A stretch of DNA of 64,000 nt from Hypericum androsaemum (lineage: Eukaryota; Streptophyta; Magnoliopsida; Malpighiales; Hypericaceae), in assembly GCA_963995505.1 (NCBI GenBank), contig OZ023181.1, positions 16,674,221 to 16,738,220 on the forward strand, given 5' to 3'. This document shows positions 10,884 through 21,662 of the stretch, in pieces. Position numbers and translations under genes: made by a program. Below the pieces are notes generated by a model that did no database searches, was not told the origin of the DNA, and was given only the letters and a program-made list of their open reading frames with translations. Within the stretch, counting starts at the first letter, position 1; each line of letters starts with the position of its first letter.

Positions 10884-12089
10884 GGAAAAAGTCCACTTAA
10901 GTACCCTGTGGTATCGCAGAAAATCAAGTTAGTACTCTGTGATTTAAAACGTATCAATTGAGTCAAACTTATTCCAATTAAAATCAATTAGAGACCCGAG
11001 CAGCTGCCCGAACCCTACCAGTCCTGCTCGGACCCTGCCCCGCCACGTGGACCAGCCACATCAAAATTTGATGCTGACGTGGCGCCACGTGGCGTCCCTC
11101 TCCCCTCCTTCCCTTCTCTCTCCTCTCTTCTTCTTCCTCCACCCCTCTCTCACCTTCCCCGTTAGCACCTATCCAAAATAACACATCCAACTCCAAGAAA
11201 AAAAACCAACAAAAATAGGGGGCCGATTAATAATTGAAGCATCCAAAAACTAATAATCCCCATCTCTCTCTCTCTGTGAAACAAGAAACCCACGACGTCA
11301 TGCTCCTCGGTGACCAACCCGGTCACCCCCGCGTTCACCATCCTCCTCCTAGCGCCAGCCCGGAGCAGAAGCTGGTTGGGTTCCTCGCCGGGGCTTTGAA
11401 ATCATTGACGTCGAGTAAGGCCGCGAAGCTATCCATGTCATCGACTTCGATGTCGGCCAGGGCGCTGGCCAGTACATGAATCTCCTCCACGCGTGGCACC
11501 GCCCCCTCCCTCCTCAAGCTCACCGAGGTCTCTGACAGGGAAGACGAGGACCGGTTCGTAGTGGTAACCGAGATGCTGAGCCGTGTCGCGGAGCGCGTCG
11601 GGGTCCAGTTCTTGTTCAAATCCGTCTAGCTCGGTAATCTCGGCAGCCTCGCAAAACTCACTCGCGCTTCCCTTGGCGTTGACGAGGACGGGGCCGTGGC
11701 GGTTAACTTTTTGCGTTCAAGCTGTACGGCGGTGATTAATTGGTTCAAGCTGTACCGCGTCGATTAATTGGTTTGATTTTCTGTGGGTTTTTTTGGTGTG
11801 GTGATGTCGATTGAATTAGGGGTAAATTTCTGGGAGGGGGAGGAGGAGGAGGAGGAGGAGGAAGAAGAAGAAGAAGAAGAGATGAGAAAATAAGGGAGGA
11901 CGGCCACGTCATCAGTGAAAGCTAACGTGGCTGGGCAGGGTTCGGGCAAGAAGGGTAGTGCCCGGGCAGCTGCCCGGGCCTCTAATTGATTTTAATTGGA
12001 ATAAGTTTGACTCAATTGATCCGTTTTAAACTACAGGGTACTGACTTAATGTTTCGTGATACTATAAGATACTTAAATGGACTTTTTCC
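10884..12089. mobile_element. Pack-MULE carrying a GRAS gene fragment
   Basis: Terminal inverted repeats of about 125 bp begin ggaaaaagtccact at the left and end ggactttttcc at the right. A perfect 9-bp duplication, tatttttta, flanks it at 10875-10883 and 12090-12098. Long inverted repeats with a 9-bp target duplication define Mutator-like elements. No transposase is present. The inside has a gggcagctgccc motif, GC-rich DNA related to a GRAS gene and a GGA/GAA microsatellite. It shares terminal and subterminal sequence with 55157-56231. Confidence 0.85.
11296..11715 (+). pseudogene. Captured GRAS-domain fragment (SCL8-like)
   Basis: In shifting plus frames this encodes AIHVIDFDVGQG, then QYMNLLHA, then SLLKLTEVSD, a FVVVTEMLSRVAERVGVQF stretch and LAKLTRASLG. 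These follow the order of the VHIID and adjacent motifs of GRAS transcription factors and look closest to SCARECROW-LIKE 8. Frameshifts near VGQG and the A-W-H-R stretch, a stop after FLFKSV, and an abrupt end at VNF show it is a dead fragment. It is GC-rich, unlike the surrounding DNA, as expected for a captured exon inside a Pack-MULE. Confidence 0.7.
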
Positions 12090-12098
12090 TATTTTTTA

Positions 12099-12838
12099 AT
12101 ATCTGTATTAAGAGTCGAGTACTCCGGAACTCCGACGTTGTTGACAGTTTTGATAAAACTTAACTGCCGGTAATAACTTTGGAAAAAAGAATTTGTCACT
12201 ATATAATTTATAAATATCAATTGGATTGTGAATAAGATTATTACCCTATGTTTGGAAATTGGAAGCAAATAAGTTTTATAAATTAATTTTATCTATAATT
12301 TATTTACAAGTGTGGGTTCCTATAAATCTCAAAATCCATTTGTAAAAATCCTGGCTTATTCGTTATTCATTTGCGAATTCCTAGCCTTTTGGTGAAATTT
12401 GCTCAAGTTACAAAATCTGAACTTTTTGTACAATGCAAGTACGCAAATGAATTCCTCAGCAGAACAGTGAAATCGGAGCAACGTGTGTAACTGCATTTCC
12501 CAAAATGGCCAAGAGCTGGGGGGATGTAGCCATAACTTCATTATAAAGTACTCTAACTGGATTCCGGCTGCCGGAATCGAGCTACGTTCAGGTAACTACC
12601 GGTTCTCGCCGTGCCTCCTCATTCGAAAACATACAACAGGAACTGGAGGTAAGCTACACTTCAACTACAGCAACGAGGGATTTTACATTTGTTTACAGCT
12701 AGGAGCCTGTTAATTGTGCTCAACTAAGATCAGTGAAGGTGTCCTGGCGGATGCCGATCAGCTGGCGATTCTCAAGCATGGGCAGAATATATATACGAAT
12801 AATCAGAATCCGGGGTGTTGGAGTTCGATGCTTGCTTT
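12099..12838. other. Spacer and 3' flank of the NRAMP gene
   Basis: AT-rich on the left, becoming more balanced toward 12800, where the 3' UTR of the minus-strand NRAMP gene is expected. No separate gene recognised. Confidence 0.5.
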
Positions 12839-14997
12839 CTAGATGCTCTCCGCCTGTTTTCTGGAAAACCACGGGGAGGAGGTGATACCCCCAGAGACGA
12901 GGTAGAGAATGAATGCAACATATGCACCGGTAAAACCGCAGACCACTGTCGTAAATGTCACACCAGACACTTCATTGACAAAGAAGTCCAGCAGTAGGTA
13001 GCCATTGATTACTATTACCAGGGCAGCAACAAACCAAGAAACCATCTGCAAAGAGACAACAGTTTCGACACAAATTTAGAGAGAGAATTATCTACTCATG
13101 GAAGCTATGAAAGCCGAGCTGCACTTTAATCAGTGAGCCAGTGATCTTAGTTTATCTCTTAAAATTATGCAACAAAGTTCTCTCGAGTCATAAGATGAAC
13201 TAAGGCTCGAGAGAGAACCAGCACTATACTGGTTGATTTTGGTTAATGAGAGCAAACAGATATGGATTGAATTTGGCCAATGAGAAGCTTGTCGGGCTTT
13301 TTATGAAGCACATGGCCATGATGTAAATGTAATGTACCATAAACAAATCAAAAGAGTTCATGCCTTATGGGGATAAGTTAGTAAATAGTCGAGCATACCT
13401 TCAAAACGGGTCCAATCTTGAAAACGCCCATGATTCGCTCCTCAGAGACCAAACAGAGAAGAGGTATTAGTGCAAAAGGGATCTGAATTGACTGGAGCAC
13501 ATTTAGCCACTCATTTAAAACATCCAGTGTATCCTCCGATGTGTCGAAAATCAACGCAACAATAATAGTCGGGACGATAGCACAGCTTCGTGTGATCAGA
13601 GCCCGCAGCCACTTCTTGAGTCTTAAGTTCAGAAAACCACCCATTATGAACTGCCCTGCATATGTGCCAGTCATGGTACTACTTTGTCCAGCTGCTAACA
13701 AACCAATACCCCAGATGTACAAAATGGGGAAAAATCCACCCCCGTATTTCTCCTGAAGATATTGGCCTGCATTCACAAGACCGATGCTATTGGCAAGATC
13801 GGTCCCGTAGAAACCCTTTGCGAAGACGGCTGTCAAAAATAAATTGATGATGAAAGATATTACAAGGGCAACGGTGGACTCTATGGAATAGTATCTAAGA
13901 GCTTCTCTAACTCGACCCGGCTTCTTGTGGTCAACGTCCCTTGATTGAACAAGAGCAGAATGCAGGAACACATTGTGAGGCATAATGATGCCACCCACAA
14001 CACCGACTGCCTGCTGTATTGTTTTCGAACTAAGCTTCGGAATCAAGACACCTGTGATCGATCATTAACTGCATATTTAGCTTCTGATGTATAGAAATCA
14101 GACAAGAACGTTCAAACAGAAAACTAATTGGAGCAGAACAATCCTCTCACCGAGAAGAAGCTCGGTCCCGCTTGGTTCTGTTTTGCCAAACATCCAAGCG
14201 AATGAGGCTGCCATGGTTGCAATGAGAACAGAAAACACCGCCTCCAGCTTCCTCACACCAAAGTTCTCCAGAAACAGGATAATGAAGCTGCATCAAGAAA
14301 AATGATCAATGGACAATTATTTCTTCTCTCCTTCCCAATTGCCACCAATTTCCCAAAATTCACTCAATAAGAACGCCCCAGAAACTAAAGTTTCAAACTT
14401 TAACCCACCCACAACCCAAAAAAAAAAAGACAAAAAAAAACAGAAACTTTACCAATCAAAAGCGGTAATAAGGACGCCAGCCCACAAGGGCAAGAACCCA
14501 TTACTCAGAATCTTAATAGCAATAGCGCTCCCGATGACCTCCTGTATATCAGACCCAATCAAGGCCAGCTCGGCCATGATCCAGAGCAACGTCCGGGCCC
14601 ACGTGGGGTACTCCTCCCGGCAGAGCTCCGCCAGGTGGCGGCCCGTGGCCACCCCGAGCCGAGCCGAGAGAAGCTGGACCAGCAGCCCCATGGCGGTGGC
14701 CCACAAGAGCAGCCACAGCAGCGAGTACCCGGCCACCGCACCGGCCTGGAGGTCGGCCTCCAGGTTCCCCGGGTCAAGGAACGCTATCGACATCAGGAAC
14801 CCGGGCCCCGTGAACAGCCACAGCTTCCTCCACGAGAAGGGCGGCGGATAATCCCTGGACCACTCACCCTCTCCGCCGCCGTCTTCTTCCGTTATCCCGA
14901 CCACGTGGACCTTCTCGTCGGAGTCGTATGCCGTCTCCTCCTCCGGGTCGTTGACCAGGAGAAGTGGCCGCCGGCTGGGGCTGTCTTCCGGTACCAT
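12839..14997 (-). CDS. NRAMP3: NRAMP divalent metal transporter (NRAMP3/4 type)
   Basis: Proton-coupled Fe2+/Mn2+ (also Cd2+) exporter of the NRAMP family. Plant NRAMP3/4 act at the vacuolar membrane to release stored metal. Exons: 14453-14997, 14151-14287, 13399-14051, 12839-13045. All introns are GT-AG with matching phases; 1542 nt gives 513 residues, close to Arabidopsis NRAMP3 (about 509). Key motifs: acidic N-terminus with a dileucine-like RRPLLL (residues 9-14) of the kind used for vacuolar sorting, metal-binding DPGN at 75-78, MPHN at 251-254, and the family transport signature [14 protein letters not shown] at about 349-362. About twelve hydrophobic segments are present. All key residues are intact, so it looks functional. 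The choice between NRAMP2, 3 and 4 orthology is inferred from overall sequence, mainly the N-terminal [16 protein letters not shown] stretch. Confidence 0.93.
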
Positions 14998-15078
14998 TTT
15001 TTGCGGGTATTTTAGTTGTTTTGGCTATTCTGGTTTTTTGGGGGCTTTTTGTAACTGAAGTGTTCTGTTGGAAGGGGG
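14998..15078 (-). promoter_or_regulatory. 5' leader of the NRAMP gene
   Basis: T-rich leader directly upstream of the NRAMP start codon, bounded by the GA microsatellite. The exact transcription start is not visible. Confidence 0.35.
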
Positions 15079-15106
15079 GAGAGAGAGAGAGAGAGAGAGA
15101 GAGAGA
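15079..15106. repeat. (GA)n microsatellite in NRAMP leader/promoter
   Basis: Pure GA run (CT on the gene strand) about 80 bp upstream of the NRAMP start codon, a typical position for CT-rich elements of plant 5' leaders. Confidence 0.8.
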
Positions 15107-16075
15107 TCAACCGAAACTTTGGTTTTTATATACTTGCTTCCAACCCAACACTTGTTTCCAGACCAGAGATCAACTTAACTTTTTTGTTTGTTTTGAAGAA
15201 GATCAATTTTCCATTTTTATTTCACCGTCGGTGAAATTGTCTAATTCTGTCCATTTCAGTCATCTGAAACCGGTGTTGTATTGTAAGATGCTTTTTCTTT
15301 GGCGCAGCTGGGACTAGGCGATTTTGAACTAGAGACCTCGTCGATAAAGTAAATCATTGTATCTCTGGTCCAATAAATTGGAAGAGAATCAATAGATTTT
15401 TTTCGGGAGCAATTCATCCTTCCCAAACGTAGCATACAACTCTCTGTTATACTACGCTCACAAGATCTGTTCGTTCTTTTTTCTCTGACCATATATCAGA
15501 ATTTCATTTGAGTTCCAATCCTACCGGGAGGTTGACTAGAGATCATAAATTGTTGAAGAAAGACCATTTGGTCTAACAGTATAAGGTATGTCTAAATTGA
15601 CCGAAGTTCAAATTTTTATTTTTTACGGGTATAATTTGGCATAAATATTTTTTTTCCAAAAAGATATTACACTTGTATTTTCAGGAATTGATGTGAGTAA
15701 TAAGATAGTGAATTTTTTAAAGTAAAGTTTCAAATTGGGAACGTTATATAATTTTTATATTGGGATTTAAAAGTGTGTAACATTAGTGGATAGTTGTAGG
15801 TGCAAGAGAATCACAAACTAAACTAAAAAAAATCACCTCCCACCAATTTTAAAACAGACCCAACTGAAAATATAATGGCATAAATTTCAAATACAATGTA
15901 TAAGCATGTTGTTTTCGTATCGACCGGATGCTAACTCGGTGAAGATGCTCTTTGTTATAATGCGGGATAAAGAAGCCAGAAACTTTCCTCCTCCATGTGC
16001 ACAATTAAGTAGCAAAATTGTTATTATTTATACGCAAAAAGGTCAAAAGAATCTCCATTAACATTCTCTTAAATC
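15107..16075. other. Intergenic DNA, no gene recognised
   Basis: Upstream flank of the NRAMP gene. AT-rich with no recognised coding sequence or transposon ends. Confidence 0.5.
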
Positions 16076-16080
16076 ATAAT

Positions 16081-18246
16081 TGTTAGAAATTTAGCAACTA
16101 GAGAATAAACGCGCAAAGAACACGAACACAAGATATAATGTGGTTCGGCCTAATGTCTACGTCCACGGAAAGAAATAAGAACTTTTATTGATGGATCCAA
16201 GTCACAAAGTCATACAAAACTCTTGGGTAACATGTCTTTATATAGAGGCAAACTCTTATACATCAAGTAATTTATTTAAGTCGAATTAAGAGTCTGAAAC
16301 AAAACAGAAAAATAATTTATCTTTTACTTATTTCCTTGCCAAACTCAACAATCTCCACCTTGGCGAGAAATCATCCCGTAGAAAAACCATGAAGCTCCAT
16401 CCAAACTTCAACAAAACTCCAACTTGACGAAACACCGCCCCATGAAGAGATGAGATCTTGCAAGACAAATCCGCCTCCACCAGCTCCACCTCGAACCATA
16501 GATAACCACCATCAATAAGACCATCTCAACTTTCTCCCCACATTTGTTCAATCACTTGGAGCCAGCTCCCAAACTCGAGCCTCCGAGCTTACTTGGTCTA
16601 TTTCCTCCAATCTCCATCGAACCCCAACTAGCAAATCCACATGCTGAAGCAACCTTGCGACCAATAGACGCGCCTTCTATTTTTCGGTCAGTCACATGCT
16701 CCGCAATCTCGAACTGCTTTTTCGCTGGACCTTCTTGCCTCATACCAATGCTATGTGCTATAGCATACAAAGGGCAACCTTTTGTTCTACCAAGTAGAAC
16801 CCTCGACATGTCACGAACTCCACCGTTTGGCCTTGAGTGAGATACCTGATTCGTCCATGGTGCTACCAATTATAGCAGTATCCATTATAATCCAAGGCAC
16901 CTAATGAGATCAAATTTCTCTCCAACTTCGGAACATGCCTAACCCCACATAACTTTCTCTCAACACCATACCACATCTTGATTCAGATATCTCTTATGTC
17001 AGCAATTCTACAAGTAGAACTATCACCTATAATCATTATACCTGAATCAACGAACTTGTAGGTGTCGAACCACCCTTTCTTGGACGTCATGTGAAAGGAA
17101 CAAACAGTATCCAAAATTTAGGAATCAAAATGCTTTGGACTTGACAAAACAGAAAGAAGATCACCATCCGATCCGTCCGAATATGAGGCCACATTCACGG
17201 AACCCGATCTTTTTCTCTCATGATCCTGAGTTCTTCTCGGACAATCCTTCTTTACGTGCCTTTTTTTCTGCACTCGAAGCAATTTTATTTGAACCTCCTT
17301 GACCTCGACCTGGATCCTTTTCCATCTTCACTACGACCTCCATGGCTACCCCTCACAACCAGCCCTTTCGCTTGTTTATCGCTAGTTTTCCTCCTTTGAT
17401 GAAACCCTAGCATAGTACTTGTGATATCTTCCAACATCAGGAACTCATTCCCCCAAGTTAGAGTTGTAACCAAATTTTTGTAGGAGCCCGGTAAGGAATT
17501 CAGGAGCAACAATGCCTTGTCTTCTTCCTCGAACTTCACATCAACCTTTCTCAAGTCGCTCACAAGTTGACTGAAAATATTAATGTGTTGGCTCAAATCT
17601 GAGCCCTCCTCCATCTTGAGCCCGTACAATCTTTGCTTAAGATAAAGCTTGTTCGACAAAGACTTAGATACATACCTTGCCTCTAATTTCTTCCATATCT
17701 CAGCTGGTGACTCCTCATCTATGACGTGATACATCACATCGTCCGCCAAACACAAGTGAATTATCACCACCGCCTTGGCCTCCATCTCCTTCCTCTCTTA
17801 CTCCTCCATCTTCTCGGGCTTCTTCTCTGAGAGCGCGATGACCATCCCTTGTTGCACGAGGAGATTCTTGGCACTCCTTTGTCATAACCCAAAATTTGAT
17901 GAACCATCGAACTTCACAAGAGCAAACTTCGCACCGTGATCCGACATTCTCCAACCTTAGCTCTTGATACCACTTGTTAGAAATTCAGTAACCAAGAGAA
18001 CAAAATGCGCAAAGAACACGGACACAAAATATAACGTAGTTCGGCTTAATGCCTACATCCACTGAGAGAAAGGAGAACTTTTATTGATGGATCCAAGTCA
18101 CAAAGCCATACAAGACTATTGGGTAACGTGCATTTATATAGAGGCAAACCCTTGTACATCAAATAATCTATTTAAGTTGAATTAGGAGTTGGAAACAAAA
18201 CAGGAAAATAATTTCTCTTTTACTTATTTCCTCGCCAAACTTAACA
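16081..18246 (-). mobile_element. Deleted, non-autonomous Copia LTR retrotransposon
   Basis: Two LTRs of about 270 bp (16081-16350 and 17975-18246) begin tgttagaaatt and end caaact(c/t)aaca. A perfect 5-bp duplication, ataat, flanks the element (16076-16080, 18247-18251). On the minus strand a primer site reading tggtatcaagagc (initiator-Met tRNA type) follows the 5' LTR. A polypurine tract caaggtggagat precedes the 3' LTR. The interior is only about 1.6 kb. It has a gag region and short unrecognised remains, but no integrase or reverse transcriptase, so movement would need a helper element. Confidence 0.9.
17285..17947 (-). pseudogene. Copia gag remnant
   Basis: Starts MSDHGAKFALVKFDGSSNF on the minus strand, just after the primer-binding site. 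Continues with a typical Copia gag/UBN2 region (EIWKKLEARYVSKSLSNKLYL ends the N-terminal half; KALLLLNSLPGSY follows) and a basic tail. A stop interrupts it after NFGL and another follows KMEE. The longest open part is 17285-17785. A degenerate knuckle, CFECRKKGT, lies beyond the stop. Confidence 0.75.
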
Positions 18247-18255
18247 ATAATTAAG

Positions 18256-18467
18256 TAATTTGCATCAATATGACACGGTTTAGCATCAGTGTTATAGAAA
18301 TTTAATAATCTGTTTCTTAACCTCTCTTTTTTTTATGAAAGAGGTTAGAATTCATTCGTCCATTCAAAAAGCTACATGCAGTGTGCGAATAGTATATTAC
18401 TAAAACAAATTTCTCTTAATCAATTCAGTAATTATTCAATAATTTGCATCAATATGACACGGTTTAG
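18256..18467. repeat. 28-bp perfect direct repeat, 184-bp period
   Basis: The sequence taatttgcatcaatatgaca and the following cggtttag occur identically at 18256-18283 and 18440-18467. The DNA between includes a small hairpin (aacctct ... agaggtt near 18320-18350). It lies just outside the Copia target duplication and looks like a local tandem duplication. Confidence 0.7.
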
Positions 18468-19189
18468 TCCTTTGGATGTGGGTGCAGGTTCTCCGATTGG
18501 CGATGGTCTTGCTCGCAGGCTGTCTATTTCTCGTGCTGCTTCTTCGTCTGATTTTGTAGGGCCTTCTTCCGTGGCTGCTATTGGGATTCCTCCTGACGCT
18601 GTTGTCGATTCTCGTTTGGGCAATGGAGATTTTACTGATCTCGCTGGCTCTATGCAACACCTGGTTGCCCGCTTTGATCCCGCTGTCGTTCATCCTGGGT
18701 TGGTTGCTGATGTTTCCTCCGTGGATGAGCCAGGCTCCGCTGCTATTTCTCCTCCTCTTTTGCAGCATCTCGGAGCTGCTGGCGTGTTGCGTGATGCGTG
18801 ATGCTACTGCTGCTGGTTGGCTAGTACAGCAGCCTCCCGCTGCTGTTTCGGACTCACGAGTTGCCTCTTTATCTGGGGCAACTGCAAATGGTGACGATTG
18901 GCTTCTCGAGCTATTGTCCGGTGCTACGGATGGGGTTTTGCTGGAGGCGGCCTCGCAGCCTCGTGCTGCGCGCAAGCCGTGCAACTCGGGCCTTTCATTT
19001 CCGACTCGTTTAAGCTGTCGTGAGCGAAGACCCACAGAAAAAGCAGCAGTTCTCATGACATTTCCGTTGCGGAAACTAAAGATCAAGTCGCCTAAGAAGT
19101 CTAAGGTGGAGATATGTCTCGGGTCGATTATTAATGACATGGAGGTGCAGGGCGAGGTTCTTCAAGCAGAGTTTTCCGCTGTCTGCTAA
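18468..19189 (+). pseudogene. Degenerate coding-like stretch, family not recognised
   Basis: Two overlapping plus-strand ORFs (18376-18801 and 18581-19189) appear to be one reading frame broken by a frameshift near 18790-18800. The predicted product is rich in Ala, Ser, Gly and Pro, ending in a basic RKLKIKSPKKSK region. Base composition is more GC-rich than its flanks. It could be the remains of a LINE ORF1 or a captured host exon; I do not recognise it. Confidence 0.35.
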
Positions 19190-20020
19190 AGTATGGCGTC
19201 TTGCTATTGTGATGGGTCTTTCTTAGGAGGAGGATACTTCAAAAATCCTTTTGTTGATCAAGGAAGCTGCTTGCAGTTCAGACCATTTTTTGTCCTTCGA
19301 CCCTCCCTAATCGGTTTGAGCAGTTGTTAAGTTTGGTTTGCCCTTTGCTAGGTGTACATTCAGGTCTCTTTTTGTGACCATTGAACTTTTTGACTTGTTT
19401 ATTTTGGTGACATTTTGGTACCCGTTCCAATTATCGTCTATCACTATGAAATTTATTTTTGATAAGTTTTAACTGATATTTCAGATATATTTTGGTGGAC
19501 TAAGCTGGTGAAATACAACGTTTTGCTTATAAAAAAAATTAATGAAAAAGCCACAGACAGTGTAGATTTTCTTGTGCGGGCAATATTCTTCTCAAAAAAA
19601 GATTTGGAAGCCCAAATGTCCAATTTCAGCGGTCAGTTTCGCTTGGGAATTATGGGGACGACATCGGAATTAAAATGTCGAGAATTCGTGACAAGATTCC
19701 TTTCACATTCTTTGATGGAGATTGGAAGATCGGTGTTCACGCCAGAAGTCCCTCCTCTCCTTTACCCTTCAAAAAAGAGAAAAGATCTCTCTCCTTTATT
19801 CGCAGAGGAACCAGTTCTAAATAGAAAAGAATAAAGGCATAAACCCACTCGGGAGAGACTCAAAACGAATCGTATATGTCCACCTTAACAAAAAAAAAAA
19901 AATAGTTTAACGTTCACCTACGTAATTTCGTATTTTGATACACTACTATATTATAATTTTATATTTTTTAACTATTTGACACAAGTTTTATCTGATATCC
20001 AAGTGAAAAATGCTATCTTC
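19190..20020. other. Spacer, nothing recognised
   Basis: Non-coding DNA with an A-run near 19890-19902. A 108-codon ORF at 19508-19834 has no recognisable family features. Confidence 0.4.
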
Positions 20021-20173
20021 AGTTAGATGCGACTCTTGTATGCATTTAAATATCCATGAGTTCGTGTCTTAGACGCGACCTTGTGGTTATTAGCCGTAGC
20101 TTGTCTCGGCAGCTTCTACCTTGGACGATTAGCTCTTGTAGCCTTTCGTCCGCCCTTCGACTTCACCCATGCC

Positions 20174-21441
20174 CAGGGCAGAGCCACCTTTAAGATTGTG
20201 GAGGCAATTGCCCTCACTTGAATTTTTTTTGTTTGATAAATATGTATATTTTTTAATGTATGTCCCCATTAAAATTAGAAATTGACCCCACTAAAAAATT
20301 AATCAACCTAAAAATTAAAACTAAATTTTTAAAAAAAATTAGGCATTCTTTAATCCTTTAATATATATTATAAGATCTTAATTAGTCTAACTATACTACC
20401 ATAAATAATTGAGCAATCAACTAAAAAAATTAAAAAGATAGTACCTACCTACCATAAATAATTAGTCAATTCAAAGAGTTTAATCTAATTCTCTATTGAA
20501 GTCACTTCAATCATTTGACTTTATATTCAGTTTTCATCTTATGAAGAGCATATTAGGAATCACCAATGAATTATCACAAACTTTACAACGAAAGAATCAA
20601 AATATTGCTAGAGCCATGACACTAGTACAAGTGTCAAAATAAAGGTTGCAAGATTTAAGAGATACATGGTGGACTTCTTTGCTATTAGAAGCTTCAACAT
20701 TTTGCGCAGATTGTGAGATCATTGTTCCACATATGGAACATATGTTTCAGCCAAGTGGAAGATCCCGGCGCAAAAAATTTCAGGTTACTAATCTGCACCA
20801 TTATCAAGTTGATATTTTCTATGCAAATTATAGATACGTAGCTTCAGAAATTAAATAGTCGGTTTACTGAGATCAACACTGAATTGCTTCTTGTTGTGGC
20901 ATGTTTGAGTCCGGATGAATTATTTGCTACTTTTCATAAGAAAAAATTGCTTGGTCTCACTAAATTTTATCCACGTGACTTTTTGCCATTGGATATCTTG
21001 ACACTGGATAGTCAGTTGGATAATTATATTACTCACATGAGATCTAATGATGAATTTTATGATATAAAGAGGTTCGATATTTTGGCTCAGAAGTTGGTGC
21101 AAACACAAAGAGATCTCATTTATCCTACGGTATTTCGGCTCCTGACATTAGCTTTGATATTGCCGGTTGCGATTGCAAGTGTTGAGAGAGCCTTTTCTGC
21201 TATGAATATTTTGAAGAATCGTCTTCGCAACATGATGGGAGATCAAAAGTTAGCTGATTGTTTTATTACATATATCGAGAAAGACGTATTTGATTGTATT
21301 GACAATATAGCTATTATGGAGCAATTTTAACGCATGAGTAATCGTAGAGGACAATTATAAATGTTGTAATTACATACGTTGAACTTTTTGAAAAAAAATA
21401 TATTGCGCCCCCACTCTCCAAATTTTCTGGCTCTGCCCCTG
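20174..21441 (+). mobile_element. hAT transposon remnant (8-bp target duplication)
   Basis: Inverted ends cagggcagagcca (left) and tggctctgcccctg (right) are flanked by cccatgcc at 20166-20173 and cccatgtc at 21442-21449, an 8-bp duplication with one mismatch. The end sequence and 8-bp duplication fit the hAT superfamily (Tip100-like). Inside are only the C-terminal parts of a transposase. Confidence 0.85.
20640..21330 (+). pseudogene. hAT transposase C-terminal remnant
   Basis: 20646-20858 encodes LQDLRDTWWTSLLLEASTF-type sequence, a stop, then 20884-21330 with FHKKKLLGLTKFYPRDF and the dimerisation-domain signature LPVAIASVERAFSAMN followed by LKNRLRNMMGDQKL. This is the conserved C-terminus of zinc-finger MYM/TTF-type hAT transposases. 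The DDE region and N-terminus are missing, and stops separate the two parts. Confidence 0.85.
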
Positions 21442-21662
21442 CCCATGTCTCTCTGTCTCCGATAAGCTTGGTTTTGTGTTCTATTTCAGTTTCTTCGTTC
21501 TATATTTATGTTTTTTTTCAACTTGTAATTCGTGTTTTAATATAGGTTTCGCGCCACCATTCTAAAAAAAAGTTAGATGTGACTCTCAGATATATCAAAG
21601 TCACAGTAAATGTGTGACATATGAACTCGCATATGCGAACCTCGGCTAAGTCATACATTTAT

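Larger units (their letters stand above)
20037..21570 (+). mobile_element. Retroposon insertion with A-tail, host of a hAT element
   Basis: A 16-bp duplication, agttagatg(c/t)gactct with one mismatch, flanks it at 20021-20036 and 21571-21586. The right copy is directly preceded by an A-run. Long target duplications plus a 3' A-tail indicate LINE-type retroposition. Once the hAT insertion is removed, only about 270 bp of non-coding sequence remain, so this is a 5'-truncated LINE 3' end or another retroposed transcript. Confidence 0.7.

Noticed and set aside
10540..10900. Overlapping ORFs rich in Arg-Glu or Ser-Leu repeats
   Set aside because: Artefacts of the (CT)n microsatellite upstream of the FRIGIDA-like gene.
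14309..15015. Plus-strand ORFs of 126-180 codons over NRAMP exon 1
   Set aside because: High-GC antisense shadows of a clearly conserved transporter exon.
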